Source: Halobellus inordinatus
GTDB taxonomy: Archaea; Halobacteriota; Halobacteria; Halobacteriales; Haloferacaceae
Direction of reading: 5' to 3'
Assembly (NCBI RefSeq): GCF_024464655.1
Contig: NZ_JANHAV010000012.1
Coordinates: 29,664-93,663, forward strand
DNA: 64,000 nucleotides
The notes beneath the pieces are model-generated. The model searched no databases, was not told the DNA's origin, and worked only from the letters and a program-made list of their open reading frames with translations. Numbering within the stretch: position 1 is the stretch's first letter; each line of letters starts with the position of its first letter. Positions 43,718-53,572 of the stretch are shown here, one piece after another. The translations under genes and the position numbers were made by a program.

Positions 43718-43855
43718 CGACGGCCGTTCGGAGGGAGGGGTCAAAAGCGCGCTGGCGATTCGACGGGCGGCAGCGGGAACTGGGCCGCCCAGCAGGCGGC
43801 CGGAAACGGTACTTCGGCCCAACGGATTATAACGGAAGCCGAGCCAAGGTGGCCT

Positions 43856-44998
43856 ATGGCCCGGATCGCCGTCCTGCACAACACGCTCGACTTCCAGGGC
43901 GGTGCCGACGTCGTCTGTCTGTCCGTCTGTGCGGCACTCCAGCGCGATCACGACGTCACGCTGTATACGCTCTCGGAGACGGCCCCGAGAGCGCTCGCAG
44001 AGCGGTTCGAGATCGATCTCGACGCGGACGCGCTCGACGTGCGGGTGCCGCGCGGGGGCGTCACCGTCGCGCGCACCCTATCGGCCGCCGCACCGGCGAT
44101 CGGTCCACAGCTCGCGTTTCGGAGCGTGCTGCTGCGTGCGGTCTTCGAGCGCGACGCGGCGCAGTTCGGTCTCGCTGTCAGCACCGCGAACGAACTGTCG
44201 CTGTCGATCCCGTCGGTCCAGTACGTACACTACCCGCAGTTCGGCGCACACCGATCGAGAGATGCGGCTGCGGGCCCGCTCGACCGGCTCTGGAGCTATC
44301 TCGCCGGCCCCGAACGCGCGGGGCTCGTCGACCGAGAGCGTGCAGCGTTCGCCGGCAACGTGACGCTGCTCGCGAACTCGGCGTGGACGGCCGACGTCGT
44401 CGCCGATCGCTACGGCGTCACGCCGACCGTCCTCCACCCGCCGGTCGATCCCATCGACGCCGACCGCGACTGGCACGGCCGGGAGGACGGCGTCGTCGTG
44501 GTCGGCCGGCTCGCCCCCGACAAGCGGGCGTTGGCGGCAATTCGGGTCGTCGACGGCGTCCGCGAGCGGGGCCGCGACCTGCATCTCCACATTGTTGGGT
44601 CCGCACCGCGCGCCTATCGGCAGTACGCCAGGCGGGTCGCGGCCGCCGCGGCCGAGCGGCCGTACGTCACCGTCGAACGCGACGCGTCCAGAGAGCGGCT
44701 CGAATCGTTGCTGGGGACGCACAAGTACGGGCTGAACCTCAAACCCGAGGAGCACTTCGGGATGTCCGTCGCGGAGTACGTCGCCGCCGGAATGGTCGCG
44801 TTCGCCCCCGATAGCGGCGGACAGCGGGAGATCCTGGACGAGCGCGACGATCGGCTGTTCGGGTCGGAAACTGAGGCAGTCGACCTGCTCGTCGCCGCGG
44901 CCGACGTCGACGACCCGCCAGCGCTGCCAGCAGATCGCTTCGCTGCAGCCCGATTCCGTGGTGAAATCCGCCGTGTCGTCGACCGAGCCCTACATTGA
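43856..44998 (+). CDS. GT4-like glycosyltransferase
   Basis: Encodes 380 residues with two Rossmann-like halves. FQGGADVVCLSVCAAL begins the N-domain, VVVGRLAPDKR opens the C-domain and LKPEEHFGMSVAEYVAAG carries the family 4 ExFGMSxAE motif for the nucleotide-sugar. Acceptor unknown; a glycolipid or dolichol-type acceptor is plausible given nearby membrane-lipid genes and absence of secretion signals. Confidence 0.87.
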   Translation: MARIAVLHNTLDFQGGADVVCLSVCAALQRDHDVTLYTLSETAPRALAERFEIDLDADALDVRVPRGGVTVARTLSAAAPAIGPQLAFRSVLLRAVFERDAAQFGLAVSTANELSLSIPSVQYVHYPQFGAHRSRDAAAGPLDRLWSYLAGPERAGLVDRERAAFAGNVTLLANSAWTADVVADRYGVTPTVLHPPVDPIDADRDWHGREDGVVVVGRLAPDKRALAAIRVVDGVRERGRDLHLHIVGSAPRAYRQYARRVAAAAAERPYVTVERDASRERLESLLGTHKYGLNLKPEEHFGMSVAEYVAAGMVAFAPDSGGQREILDERDDRLFGSETEAVDLLVAAADVDDPPALPADRFAAARFRGEIRRVVDRALH

Positions 44999-45024
44999 AG
45001 TCCATCTGCGACCATTGTGAAGGT

Positions 45025-45423
45025 ATGGCAACACAAACAGCGGGAGCGACTTCACTACACACCGACTCGCTCACCGGTATGCACTGGCTCGGCATCGGAC
45101 TGGCTGCGGTGACCGGCCTGCTCCACCTAGCGCTGGGTGTGGCGTTCCTCGCCTCCGATTCGCTGACGAATCCGCTCGCCTGGTCGTTCATCATCGCCGG
45201 CATCGGCTTCGCGGGCGGCATCGCGGCCGTATTGACGGACTTCCATCGACGGCAGATGTATCTGCTCGGCATTCCGTTCACCGCAGGACAGATCGTCGCG
45301 TGGTACTTCGTCAACGCCCCGGACTTCTCACCGCCGGGACTGTTCGATAAAGTCGTTCAGTTACTGTTGATCGCCGTCCTGGTCGTGCTGTATCGCCGAC
45401 CGGAATCGGCGCCAGGGCGGTAA
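45025..45423 (+). CDS. four-helix membrane protein, unknown function
   Basis: A 132-residue protein with four hydrophobic segments (about 20-42, 50-70, 78-95 and 110-125). The N terminus is cytoplasmic-like and the sequence resembles small haloarchaeal conserved membrane proteins. It starts 26 bases after the glycosyltransferase, so it may share its transcript. It ends directly against the aIF-1A gene on the other strand with no gap. No function can be assigned. Confidence 0.72.
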   Translation: MATQTAGATSLHTDSLTGMHWLGIGLAAVTGLLHLALGVAFLASDSLTNPLAWSFIIAGIGFAGGIAAVLTDFHRRQMYLLGIPFTAGQIVAWYFVNAPDFSPPGLFDKVVQLLLIAVLVVLYRRPESAPGR

Positions 45424-45708
45424 CTACTCGATGTGGCCTTCTTCGCGGAGCTGCTCGGCGTCCTGCTCGGAGTAGCGCCACTCGATGTTGGCCTTCTCGT
45501 CCTGCCAGTCCCAGGGTTCGACGAGGACGACGTCGCCCTCGTTGATCCACGTTCGGTACTTCATTCGGCCGGGAATCCGGCCCATCCGATTCTCACCGTC
45601 GGCACAGCGAACGCGAACGTGGTTGCCACCGTTGTGTTCGGTGACGACAGCAAACAGCTCCTCTCCGTGGGGCATCCGTAGGTTGCGACGCCCTGATTCT
45701 TCAGTCAC
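45424..45708 (-). CDS. translation initiation factor aIF-1A
   Basis: A 94-residue OB-fold factor that binds the A-site of the small ribosomal subunit during initiation. [38 protein letters not shown] and [17 protein letters not shown] match the archaeal/eukaryal eIF1A core. Haloarchaea often carry more than one copy, so its presence does not prove that this is a main chromosome. Its stop abuts the stop of the convergent membrane gene. Confidence 0.95.
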   Translation of the reverse strand: MTEESGRRNLRMPHGEELFAVVTEHNGGNHVRVRCADGENRMGRIPGRMKYRTWINEGDVVLVEPWDWQDEKANIEWRYSEQDAEQLREEGHIE

Positions 45709-45788
45709 AACGGGGGTACGACGGGAGGACGGATAAATTACCGGTTCCAGTGTGCGAAATGCTACACTGCAGGGTGGGATGAGTTACC

Positions 45789-48293
45789 TTACCGGTCGTC
45801 GGCCGCTCCGGTAGAGAAGTCGAACCCGCCGTCGGACACCGCTGGATCGGCGCCACCCCCCACCGACTCGTCGCTCCCGGCCGACGTCGCATCGTCGATG
45901 CGAGCCGAGACGTCGGCGTCCCCGGCGCTGCTGTCGCTCCGTTCGTCACCGATAGTGAACTGCGAGAGCAGGTGCTGGAGTTCGTCGGCCTCCTGTGCGA
46001 GCGTCTGGGTGCTCTGTGCGACCTGCGTGAGCGAGGAAGCCTGTTCCTCGGCAGCCGCGGAGACGTTGGCGGACTCTCCGCTCACCTGTTCGGCCCGCTC
46101 GGCGACGTCGTCGATCATACTCGCGACTTCCTCTGTCGAGGCCGCCTGGTCGTCGGTGGCGTCGCTGATCTCCTGGATGCTTCGGTTCACTTCCTCGACG
46201 TTCGCGGCGATGGCGTCCAGAGAGTCCAGCGCATCCTCTATCGTCTCCGTCCCCGAGGTGACGCGCTCACCCATCTGTTGGATGTCCGTCACCGCATTCG
46301 TGGTCGAAGACTGAATGCCGTCGATGAGCGTTTCGACTTCGTCAGTGGCGTCGTCGACCTCGCCGGCTAACTGCTTGATCTCGTCGGCGACGACGGCGAA
46401 GCCCTCGCCGGCCTCGCCGGCCCGCGCGGCCTCGATCGACGCGTTCAGCGCCAGCAGGTTGGTCTGTTCTGCGATGTCTGTGATGAGTTCGACGACGTCG
46501 CTGATCTCCGCAATCTCGTCGGCGAGCGACTCGATCTCCTCGATCGTCTCTTCGGACTTGGACTCGATCGCGCTCATCTCTTCGACGGCTTCGACGGCGG
46601 CCTCCTGGCCCTCCTGACCGAGGTCGGCCGTCTGCTGTGACGTCGCAGAGATTTCGTTCGCCGAGGAGGCGACCTCCTCGATCGTCCCCGAGAGGTTCTG
46701 TGTCTCGCTCGCGACTTCGTTGAGGTTCTCCGACTGCGCCTCGGCGTCTGCGGAGATCTCCTGAATCGACTGACTGACCTGTTCGCTGGCGCTCTGGCTC
46801 TCTTCGGTGCCAGCGGTGACTTCCTCGCTGGAGGTCGCAACCGCGTCGGCGAACGAGCGAATCTGTGCGAAGGTGTCTTCTAGATCCGCCATCATCGCGT
46901 TGAACGTCTCTGCGATGTCGCTCATCGACTCGTTGCGGCTCTGGGGGTCCATTCGTCGCGTGAGATCGCCCTCGGCGGCGTCCTCCATCACCTGCTGGTA
47001 CGCCGTCGCTTTCGCTTCGAGGTGCGTGTTGAGTTCGTTCGCCTGCGAACGCGCCGATTCGGCGTCCTCAAGCGCGTCGACCACGTTGGTCTTCATCGAC
47101 TGGACGGCCTCGGTCGCCATCTGAGTCTCCGTGCTGTACTCGGAGATTCGGATCTCTCGGTCCATATCGCCGTCCGCCACGGCGTTCGCGTCGGTCGCGA
47201 GCCGTTTTATCGGCCGGGAGAGGCGACGAGAGATGAAGGTGCCGCCGATGAGTACGCCGAGGGCGGCGATTCCGGCGATGCCGAGGATCGATTTCGTGAG
47301 CGTCCGTGAGGCCGCGACCATCTCCGCTTGCGGGACGGCCTGCAGGACGTAGTACTCGATGCCGCTGGCGAGTTGGACACGCTGGTACTGCGCGATCCAA
47401 GTGTGGCCGTTCCGCTCGAAGCTGACCGAACCGGACGCACCCTGCACAGCGTCCATCGGGACCGTCAGATTGCCCGCGATCGACGTGTTGAACGCGCGCT
47501 CGGAGTCGCGGCCGTTCGCGACGTACGCCGCGCCGATGTTCTCTCCCTCGGCGTTCGTGTACGCCGGGTCGATCATCATTCCGTACCCGGAGCCGTTAGT
47601 TCCGAGGCTACGGACGGGTTGGGTGATCTGTGTCGCCTCGTAGTTGATGATCACGAGGCCGACACGTTCGCCGTCGACAACCAGCGGGGTGGCATACCGG
47701 ATCGCCGGCGATTCTGTCGCGCGGGCGATGTTGATCGACGAGACGTACACGCCGTCGCTTTCGACAGTCTGCTCGACGACGATGTCTTCGAACCACTGCT
47801 TGTCGCCTTTGTAGTCCGACGCGTCCTCCTCGCCGAGTTTATAGCCCGAGAGGACGTTGCCGTCCTTCCAGAACACGCGGATCATATCGATATTCGGGTT
47901 CTGTGAGGCGACTTTCCCGAAGAACTGCTGGGTGTTCTGATACGACTGCGTGTCGCCCAGTAGCTGTGGGTAGACTTCCCCCCGTTCGAATGCGTCAGTG
48001 CGGCCGTCGATAGTGTCATTCTGATACCGATGCCGCGCCAACTCCCGGACGTACGGGTTCGTCGCGACCACCCGCACCTGTCGCTTGTAGAACTCAGAGC
48101 GCGTCTGGAGGTTGTTCGAGACGCCCTCCAGTTGCTCTTGTTGCGCCGTCGTGGATTTCTCCGCCAGTGCGTCCGATGCCTGCGTGTGAGCGATCGCAGT
48201 CGTCGCGCCCAGCGGAAGGAGACTCGCGACGAGGATGACCAGAACGATTTTGAACTCGAATCGGTTGGTGATACCGCGAACCTTATCGCGCAT
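45789..48293 (-). CDS. methyl-accepting chemotaxis transducer (Htr type)
   Basis: Encodes 834 residues. TM1 (about 14-34) and TM2 (about 340-360) bracket an extracellular double-Cache sensor of about 300 residues; HAMP domains follow ([12 protein letters not shown]), then a long signalling coiled coil with the tip [24 protein letters not shown] at its centre (shown by [18 protein letters not shown]), and Glu/Gln pairs suited to methylation. The extracytoplasmic sensor points to a soluble chemical ligand. It would signal through CheW/CheA encoded elsewhere. The extreme C terminus is an acidic linker without a CheR-docking motif that I can recognise. Confidence 0.93.
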   Translation of the reverse strand: MRDKVRGITNRFEFKIVLVILVASLLPLGATTAIAHTQASDALAEKSTTAQQEQLEGVSNNLQTRSEFYKRQVRVVATNPYVRELARHRYQNDTIDGRTDAFERGEVYPQLLGDTQSYQNTQQFFGKVASQNPNIDMIRVFWKDGNVLSGYKLGEEDASDYKGDKQWFEDIVVEQTVESDGVYVSSINIARATESPAIRYATPLVVDGERVGLVIINYEATQITQPVRSLGTNGSGYGMMIDPAYTNAEGENIGAAYVANGRDSERAFNTSIAGNLTVPMDAVQGASGSVSFERNGHTWIAQYQRVQLASGIEYYVLQAVPQAEMVAASRTLTKSILGIAGIAALGVLIGGTFISRRLSRPIKRLATDANAVADGDMDREIRISEYSTETQMATEAVQSMKTNVVDALEDAESARSQANELNTHLEAKATAYQQVMEDAAEGDLTRRMDPQSRNESMSDIAETFNAMMADLEDTFAQIRSFADAVATSSEEVTAGTEESQSASEQVSQSIQEISADAEAQSENLNEVASETQNLSGTIEEVASSANEISATSQQTADLGQEGQEAAVEAVEEMSAIESKSEETIEEIESLADEIAEISDVVELITDIAEQTNLLALNASIEAARAGEAGEGFAVVADEIKQLAGEVDDATDEVETLIDGIQSSTTNAVTDIQQMGERVTSGTETIEDALDSLDAIAANVEEVNRSIQEISDATDDQAASTEEVASMIDDVAERAEQVSGESANVSAAAEEQASSLTQVAQSTQTLAQEADELQHLLSQFTIGDERSDSSAGDADVSARIDDATSAGSDESVGGGADPAVSDGGFDFSTGAADDR

Positions 48294-48743
48294 TCTCTAT
48301 CTGATTCCTCGGAAAGAGCGATGTGCTCTGGATGGTTGCACGTCGATTCATTTTCGAACTGTGAGGCTTGGCACTGACGACATCCCCTGCAACGTCGCCG
48401 GCTGCCGACTGCGAGTCGAACCAGGCCGGATGGCTCCCCCAAACCTCGCTGTCGCCGTTTCGAGACACGATAATAGGAAGGGAAAGGTACCTCTATTTAT
48501 CAATTGATCCCTGGTTACAGACTTTGATAATTTTGGGAGTGGTGCGGAAATCTAACACAACAGGTCGGAGAGTCCGATATTCAGGGCAATGGAAAGCGCA
48601 GTCGGACACGGATCTCACGCTGACTCGAAAGGAAATCAACTCCGATAGCCAGATCCGGCAGTCAAGAGGGGGTTGTCGAAGCAGTCGAAGCGTACTACAA
48701 GAGAAATCGATCGCGGGCGAGAGACCGTGGCTTCGGGCAGTCG
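48294..48743. other. 450-base gap between transducer and AIM24 genes
   Basis: The transducer promoter must lie at the left edge. An AT-rich patch at about 48475-48545 could hold regulatory sites. The right half can be read as open frames on both strands, but none has a start signal or recognisable family. I see no supported gene. Confidence 0.4.
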
Positions 48744-49397
48744 TTACAGTTCTTCGTACGGTTGGACGACGACGAAACCGTCCGGCCCCTCGAAGTTCAT
48801 CTGGTACCGTTCGCCCGACTCCTGCCCGATCATATCCGAGAGGCTCCGGTTCACCTGCACGTTCGGGGACGTTTTGCTCCACGCGACCGTCGCGCTCGGG
48901 TCGGTGGCGACCGGCGGTTCGAGCACGATGGGGTCACCGTGCGTCGTGATCGCGACGTAACCCGGACCCTGGAGGAAGACGTTGGTGAAACCGCCAGCGA
49001 GCGACCCGGCGAGGCTGTCGATCGTGCTGATCTCGTAGGAGACGCGCGACTCGAACGCGAGGACGTCCTCGCCGTTCACAGTGATCGCGTCGTCGTCGTC
49101 CAGTTCGAGTACCTGGACCTTCTTCTGGCTGTCTGCGAGGTAGACGTGACCGTCGCCCTCGACGGTCATCACGGGCGTGCCTTCGCCGGACGCGGCCTCC
49201 TTGAGGAAGCCCGTGATGCCGCCCTCGGCGGAGGCGCGGCCGGTGAACGAGAGATCGCCAGTGTAGGCGACCATCGATCCGGCTTTCGCCATCACGTCGT
49301 CGTCGACGGTGACGTCGAGCGTGTAGCTGTTTTCGAGTTGGAACCGTTCGTCGGACGTTTCGGGGACGTGTTCGGATTTGAATTGTTCGACGTTCAT
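48744..49397 (-). CDS. AIM24-family protein
   Basis: A 217-residue protein of the AIM24/TIGR00266 family: ENSYTLDVTVDD at the start, a central GSMVAYTGDLSF block and the VNVFLQGPGYVAITTHGDP-like segment (here FLQGPGYVAITTHGDPIVL). The fold is a beta-jelly-roll repeat; roles reported for relatives are mitochondrial architecture and uncharacterised envelope functions. Genes nearby do not clarify it. Confidence 0.85.
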   Translation of the reverse strand: MNVEQFKSEHVPETSDERFQLENSYTLDVTVDDDVMAKAGSMVAYTGDLSFTGRASAEGGITGFLKEAASGEGTPVMTVEGDGHVYLADSQKKVQVLELDDDDAITVNGEDVLAFESRVSYEISTIDSLAGSLAGGFTNVFLQGPGYVAITTHGDPIVLEPPVATDPSATVAWSKTSPNVQVNRSLSDMIGQESGERYQMNFEGPDGFVVVQPYEEL

Positions 49398-49539
49398 CGA
49401 ATCACTGAGCCGAGTTCAGGGCGGCTCAGGTTCGATGTTGAATCGATGGCAAAAGAAGGTACGGGAAATCGGGGGGAGCGACGGAAACGGCGTGGTGCGG
49501 CAGCGTGTTTTATACATTGGGGGAATGACATAACAGCCG

Positions 49540-50751
49540 ATGTCAGAGCTACGTCGGGAACTCGGCCTCTCGGAGACGGTCGTGTACGGCGTCGGGTTGA
49601 TCCTCGGCGCCGGGATCTACGCGATTCTCGGCGAAGCGACGGGCGTGACCGGCGGGTCGATCGTCTTCTCGTTCTTGCTCGCTGCCGTGATCGCCGCGCT
49701 GACGGGATTGAGTTACGCCGAACTCGCCTCGCTCTTTCCGAAGGCCGAAGGCGACTACATCTACGCCCGTGAAGCGTTCGATCGCGAGTTCGTCTCCGAC
49801 GTCACGGCGGCAGGGCGGCTGTTTATGGGCGCCATCTCCTCGGCGGCGGTCGCGCTGGCGTTCTCGGGCTATCTCTCGAGTTTCGTCGAAATCCCGGCAG
49901 TGCCAGTTGCCGTACTCTTGGTCCTCGTGATGGCCGCGGTCAACTACTGGGGGATCGAACTCTCGACGAAGATCAACGTCGTCTTCACCGGCATCGAGGT
50001 GCTGGGGCTGCTGATAATCATCTGGATCGCGCGGGGCTCTTGGGGGGAGGCGCAGGTGTTTCAGGCGCCTAACGGGCTATTCGGCGTCGTCCAGGCGTCG
50101 TTCCTGATCTTCTTCGCGTATCTCGGCTTCGGCTCGATCGTGAACCTCTCTGAGGAGACCGAGAACGCGACGGTGACGGTTCCGCGCGCGATCGTCCTCG
50201 CGATCGGCATCACGACGGTTCTGTACGTCCTCGTCGGGCTGTCAGTCGTCTCCCTGGTCGACTGGCAGGTTCTCGGCCGCTCTACGTCGCCGCTCGCGGA
50301 GGTCGCTCAGGTCGGCTGGGGACCCGTCGGCTCGACGGTGCTCGCGGTCATCGCGCTCTTCTCGACGACGAACACGGTGTTGATCCTCCAAATATCGACG
50401 TCGCGGCTGCTCTACGGCGTCTCGAAGTCCGAGTATCAAGTGTTCCCCGAGGTCTTCTCGCGCGTTCATCCCGACCGACAGACGCCCCACTACGCGGTCG
50501 GGCTGGTCGGCCTCGGCACGATCCCGTTCGTCTTCCTCGGCGACATCGGCCTCGTTGCGGGACTGGCGAACGTGATGCTGCTCGTCGTCTTCGTGATCGT
50601 GAACGCGGCGCTGCTGAAACTCCGGTATTCGCGGCCCGAGGCCGAACGGGGATTTCGGACGCCGTTCAACGTCGGAAAGCTGTCGTTGACCGCCGTCGGC
50701 GGGCTCGTGTCGAGTCTCGGACTGATCGTCTTCTACGTCACGACCTGGTAG
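49540..50751 (+). CDS. APC-superfamily amino-acid transporter
   Basis: Encodes 403 residues with about 11-12 helices. GVGLILGAGIYAILGEA in helix 1 is the unwound Gly-rich substrate-binding element of amino acid-polyamine-organocation permeases, and FSFLLAAVIAALTGLSYAEL in helix 2 is typical. It is slightly short (usual 430-480), with no universal-stress domain attached as in many haloarchaeal relatives. Substrate unknown. Confidence 0.88.
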   Translation: MSELRRELGLSETVVYGVGLILGAGIYAILGEATGVTGGSIVFSFLLAAVIAALTGLSYAELASLFPKAEGDYIYAREAFDREFVSDVTAAGRLFMGAISSAAVALAFSGYLSSFVEIPAVPVAVLLVLVMAAVNYWGIELSTKINVVFTGIEVLGLLIIIWIARGSWGEAQVFQAPNGLFGVVQASFLIFFAYLGFGSIVNLSEETENATVTVPRAIVLAIGITTVLYVLVGLSVVSLVDWQVLGRSTSPLAEVAQVGWGPVGSTVLAVIALFSTTNTVLILQISTSRLLYGVSKSEYQVFPEVFSRVHPDRQTPHYAVGLVGLGTIPFVFLGDIGLVAGLANVMLLVVFVIVNAALLKLRYSRPEAERGFRTPFNVGKLSLTAVGGLVSSLGLIVFYVTTW

Positions 50752-50757
50752 GTCCGC

Positions 50758-51768
50758 TCACAGGCCGGCGTACGGGCCGGGTTTCGCCGTGGTCAGTCGA
50801 TCGACCTGGTCGGGCGCGAGATCGATCGACGCGGCGGCGAGGTTCTCGGTGAGTTGCTCGACCGTCCGCGCCCCGACGATGGGCGCGGTGACGCCGTCGC
50901 GGTGCATCAGCCACGCGAGTGCCGTCTGTGCCGGCGTCGCGCCGACTTCCTCGGCGACGGCGTCGAGTTCGTCGTGCACGTCGAAGTTCGTCTCGGTGAG
51001 GTACGTCTGGCGGAATCGGCTCGATTCGGCCGACCGCGACTCGCCTGTGAGCCCCTCCTCGCGGTTGTATTTGCCCGTCAGGAAGCCCTGCCCGAGCGGA
51101 CTCCACGGACAGATCGCCGCCCCGTAAGAGCGCGCCATCTCCAGGTAGTCACCCTCGATCTCGCGGTCGACGAGGTTGTACCGCGGCTGAAGGACGGTGA
51201 ACGGCTCCCAGCCCTCCGCGCGGGCGATCTCGTTGGCCTTCGAGACCTTCCAGGCGTTCGGTCGCATCGTCGACGCGCCGAGGTAGTGGACTTTGCCGTC
51301 TTCCACGAGGCCGTTCAGCGTCTTCAGCAGCTCTCGGGTCGGCGTGTCGTCGTCCCAGCGGTGGATGTACAGCACGTCGACGTAGTCGGTGTCGAGTCGG
51401 TCGAGGAGGGCGTCGATCCGGTGGCGGACGTTTTTACGGTTCGTCCCCCGGCTGTTGGGGTCGCCCGCGCGGATCTGCCAGTAGATCTTCGAGGCGATAG
51501 TGAAGCGTTCGCGGTCCCGTTCGGCGAGCCAGTCGCCGATCCACCGCTCGCTCGCGCCGCCGCCGTAGACGTCCGCGGTGTCGATGAATCGCCCGCCGGC
51601 GGCTTCGTAGGCGTCCAGTAGTTCGTGCGCGCGGTCCGCGTCGATTTCGACGTTCCCTTCTTCGGTCTCTTTGCCGAAGCGCCACGTGCCGAACTGGAGT
51701 TCGCTCGTCTGCAAGCCGGTATCGCCGAGTGGGACGAAATCCAGGTCGATGTCTTCGAGAGCACTCAT
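50758..51768 (-). CDS. aldo/keto reductase
   Basis: A 336-residue NADP-type reductase: Asp and Tyr in FIDTADVYGGGASE, Lys in IASKIYW, His in VLYIHRWD, and the cofactor-binding VGARTVEQL near the end. The GRFIDTADVYGGG and WSPLGQGFLTGKY motifs place it with AKR subfamilies acting on aldehydes (YhdN/Kv-beta-like). It converges with the transporter gene across six bases. Confidence 0.9.
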   Translation of the reverse strand: MSALEDIDLDFVPLGDTGLQTSELQFGTWRFGKETEEGNVEIDADRAHELLDAYEAAGGRFIDTADVYGGGASERWIGDWLAERDRERFTIASKIYWQIRAGDPNSRGTNRKNVRHRIDALLDRLDTDYVDVLYIHRWDDDTPTRELLKTLNGLVEDGKVHYLGASTMRPNAWKVSKANEIARAEGWEPFTVLQPRYNLVDREIEGDYLEMARSYGAAICPWSPLGQGFLTGKYNREEGLTGESRSAESSRFRQTYLTETNFDVHDELDAVAEEVGATPAQTALAWLMHRDGVTAPIVGARTVEQLTENLAAASIDLAPDQVDRLTTAKPGPYAGL

Positions 51769-51830
51769 ACCCGACGATGATTACGGTGCGGCGGATAAAA
51801 GCGCTCGTACCGAGATCGCGAACGGGGGCG

Positions 51831-53309
51831 CTACATCTGTTCGATGAGCGCCTCGTCGGGCGGGAGCACACGGACTGGCTTCCGCTGAGTTGCGAACGAC
51901 AACGCCTGGTCGAGTTTCTCCTCTTTCTCGGCGTAGACCGTCAAGAGCGGATCCCCCTCCTGGACCTCGTCGCCGACGCGGTGCTCGAGATGCACACCGG
52001 CGCGGTGGTCTTTCGGGGCCCCGGCCCGACGCGCGAGTTCGTTCACGTACCGGTTGTCGATGTGCGTGATGACACCGCTCCGACCGGCGAGGACCGTCGA
52101 ATCGTGTTTCCCCGGTTCGAGATCCTCGACTGCGACGTCCGGGTCGCCGTTCTGCGCGGCGACGATCTTGCGGAACTTCGCGGCCGCCCGTCCCGACTCG
52201 ACGATGTCGGCCGCCGTCTCGTCAAGGCTTGCCGCGTCGAGGAGGACCTGTGCGAGGCGCTCGCTCTTCACGCGGAGGTCCGGCGGGCCGGAGCCTTCGA
52301 GTACCGACAGGACGTCGCGGGCTTCGAGCGTCGGCCCGATGCCGCGCCCGATCGGCTGTTCGCCGCGCGTGATCGTACAGTCGATCTCCATCCCGAGGTT
52401 CGTGCCCACGTGACTGAAGTCCTCGGCCATCTCGCGCGCCTCCGAGAGGCTCTCGACTTTGGCACCTTCCCCGTACGGGATGTCGATGACGACGTTCGTA
52501 GCGCCGGCGCTCTTCTTCTTCGAGAGCACGGAGGCGATGACCTGTCCCGGAGGATCGAGCGACAGCGGCGTCTCCGCGCGGATGATCTTGTCGTCGACGG
52601 GCGAGAGGTTGACCGCGCCGCCCCAGACGACACAGCCGTTCGTCTCGCCGACGATCGATTTGATCTCTGTGACCGAAAAGTCGACGTCGCAGAACACCTC
52701 CATCGTGTCGGCAGTTCCGGCCGCGGACGTTACCGCCCGGGAGGAGGTTTTCGGGATCGTGAGCCCCGCAGCGGCAACGATCGCGACGACGATGGGCGTG
52801 ACCCGATTCCCCGCCACGCCGCCGATCGAGTGCTTGTCGACGACCGGGTCGCGGTTCCACTCGATCGTCTCGCCGACGTCCACCATCGCATTCGTGAGAC
52901 ACATCGTCTCCTCGCGAGAGAGGCCGTGGGTGTAGACGGCCGAGACGAACGCGCTCAGTTCGACGTCGTTCAGGCGATCGTTGTTGATGTCGCGGACGAC
53001 GGCATCGAGTTCGCCCATCTCGAGTTCGACGTCGTCGAGTTTCTTCATCAGGTACGCAACGGAGTCCGGCCGCGGCGCGATCGATACTTCCACGGCGCCG
53101 GTGATGTGGCCGAGCGGGCGCGTCACACCGAGTGATCCCGGATCGACGAGTTCGTCGGTGACCTCGACGATCCCGGTCGTGACCCGCCCGTCGTGTCGGA
53201 TTCGGATCCGATCGAGCGGGTGCACACCCAGTTCGCTCGCGTCGATCGAGTTGAGCAAAACCGTGGGAGACCGCGTGCCGATGTCGATTTCGTCAGCGGT
53301 GAGTTCCAT
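51831..53309 (-). CDS. deoA: AMP phosphorylase (archaeal DeoA-like)
   Basis: Encodes 492 residues of the thymidine/AMP phosphorylase family. KHSIGGVAGN and SSRAVTSAAGTADTMEV are the phosphate- and nucleotide-binding motifs, and the N-terminal extension of about 90 residues is the feature that separates archaeal AMP phosphorylase from bacterial thymidine phosphorylase. It converts AMP and phosphate to adenine and ribose 1,5-bisphosphate in the archaeal nucleotide-salvage route. GTAATAGC at 53333-53340 (minus-strand TATA) lies 24-31 bases before ATG 53309. Confidence 0.9.
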   Translation of the reverse strand: MELTADEIDIGTRSPTVLLNSIDASELGVHPLDRIRIRHDGRVTTGIVEVTDELVDPGSLGVTRPLGHITGAVEVSIAPRPDSVAYLMKKLDDVELEMGELDAVVRDINNDRLNDVELSAFVSAVYTHGLSREETMCLTNAMVDVGETIEWNRDPVVDKHSIGGVAGNRVTPIVVAIVAAAGLTIPKTSSRAVTSAAGTADTMEVFCDVDFSVTEIKSIVGETNGCVVWGGAVNLSPVDDKIIRAETPLSLDPPGQVIASVLSKKKSAGATNVVIDIPYGEGAKVESLSEAREMAEDFSHVGTNLGMEIDCTITRGEQPIGRGIGPTLEARDVLSVLEGSGPPDLRVKSERLAQVLLDAASLDETAADIVESGRAAAKFRKIVAAQNGDPDVAVEDLEPGKHDSTVLAGRSGVITHIDNRYVNELARRAGAPKDHRAGVHLEHRVGDEVQEGDPLLTVYAEKEEKLDQALSFATQRKPVRVLPPDEALIEQM

Positions 53310-53424
53310 ACTCCCAATTTGCGTACTGGACTGTAATAGCGTGGGGCTCCCGCGCCTCGATCGGTATGTCTCCAAGCGGGATAATAAATCGCTAATTGGT
53401 GTATCAGCAGTTTCGAGGCGGAGC

Positions 53425-53485
53425 CCCCGGCCTCAAGGAGCGAGTGCTTCCGACCAGTCGGAAGCGCGAAGCGAGTAGGCCGGGG
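53425..53485 (+). ncRNA. orphan omega-RNA-like hairpin upstream of tnpB
   Basis: CCCCGGCCT (53425-53433) pairs with AGGCCGGGG (53477-53485) and an inner GCTTCCGA (53446-53453) with TCGGAAGC (53458-53465). The layout and conserved bases (CTCAA, GCGAGTAGG, GGGG) match the hairpin at the 3' end of tnpB (54808-54857). It may be the 3' remnant of an older TnpB element in the same orientation, or a left-end structure of the present one. RNA expression is not shown. Confidence 0.5.
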
Positions 53486-53572
53486 AGGAAGCCGACAACT
53501 CCGGGACAGCCCACGGACTGTAGCCGCCCGCTCTCCCCAACGTTAATAAACTACCGGCCATACATCTGACGT

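Noticed and set aside
48493..48882. Minus-strand frame between the transducer and AIM24 genes
   Set aside because: It overlaps the AIM24 gene end in another frame and lacks any start signal or domain.
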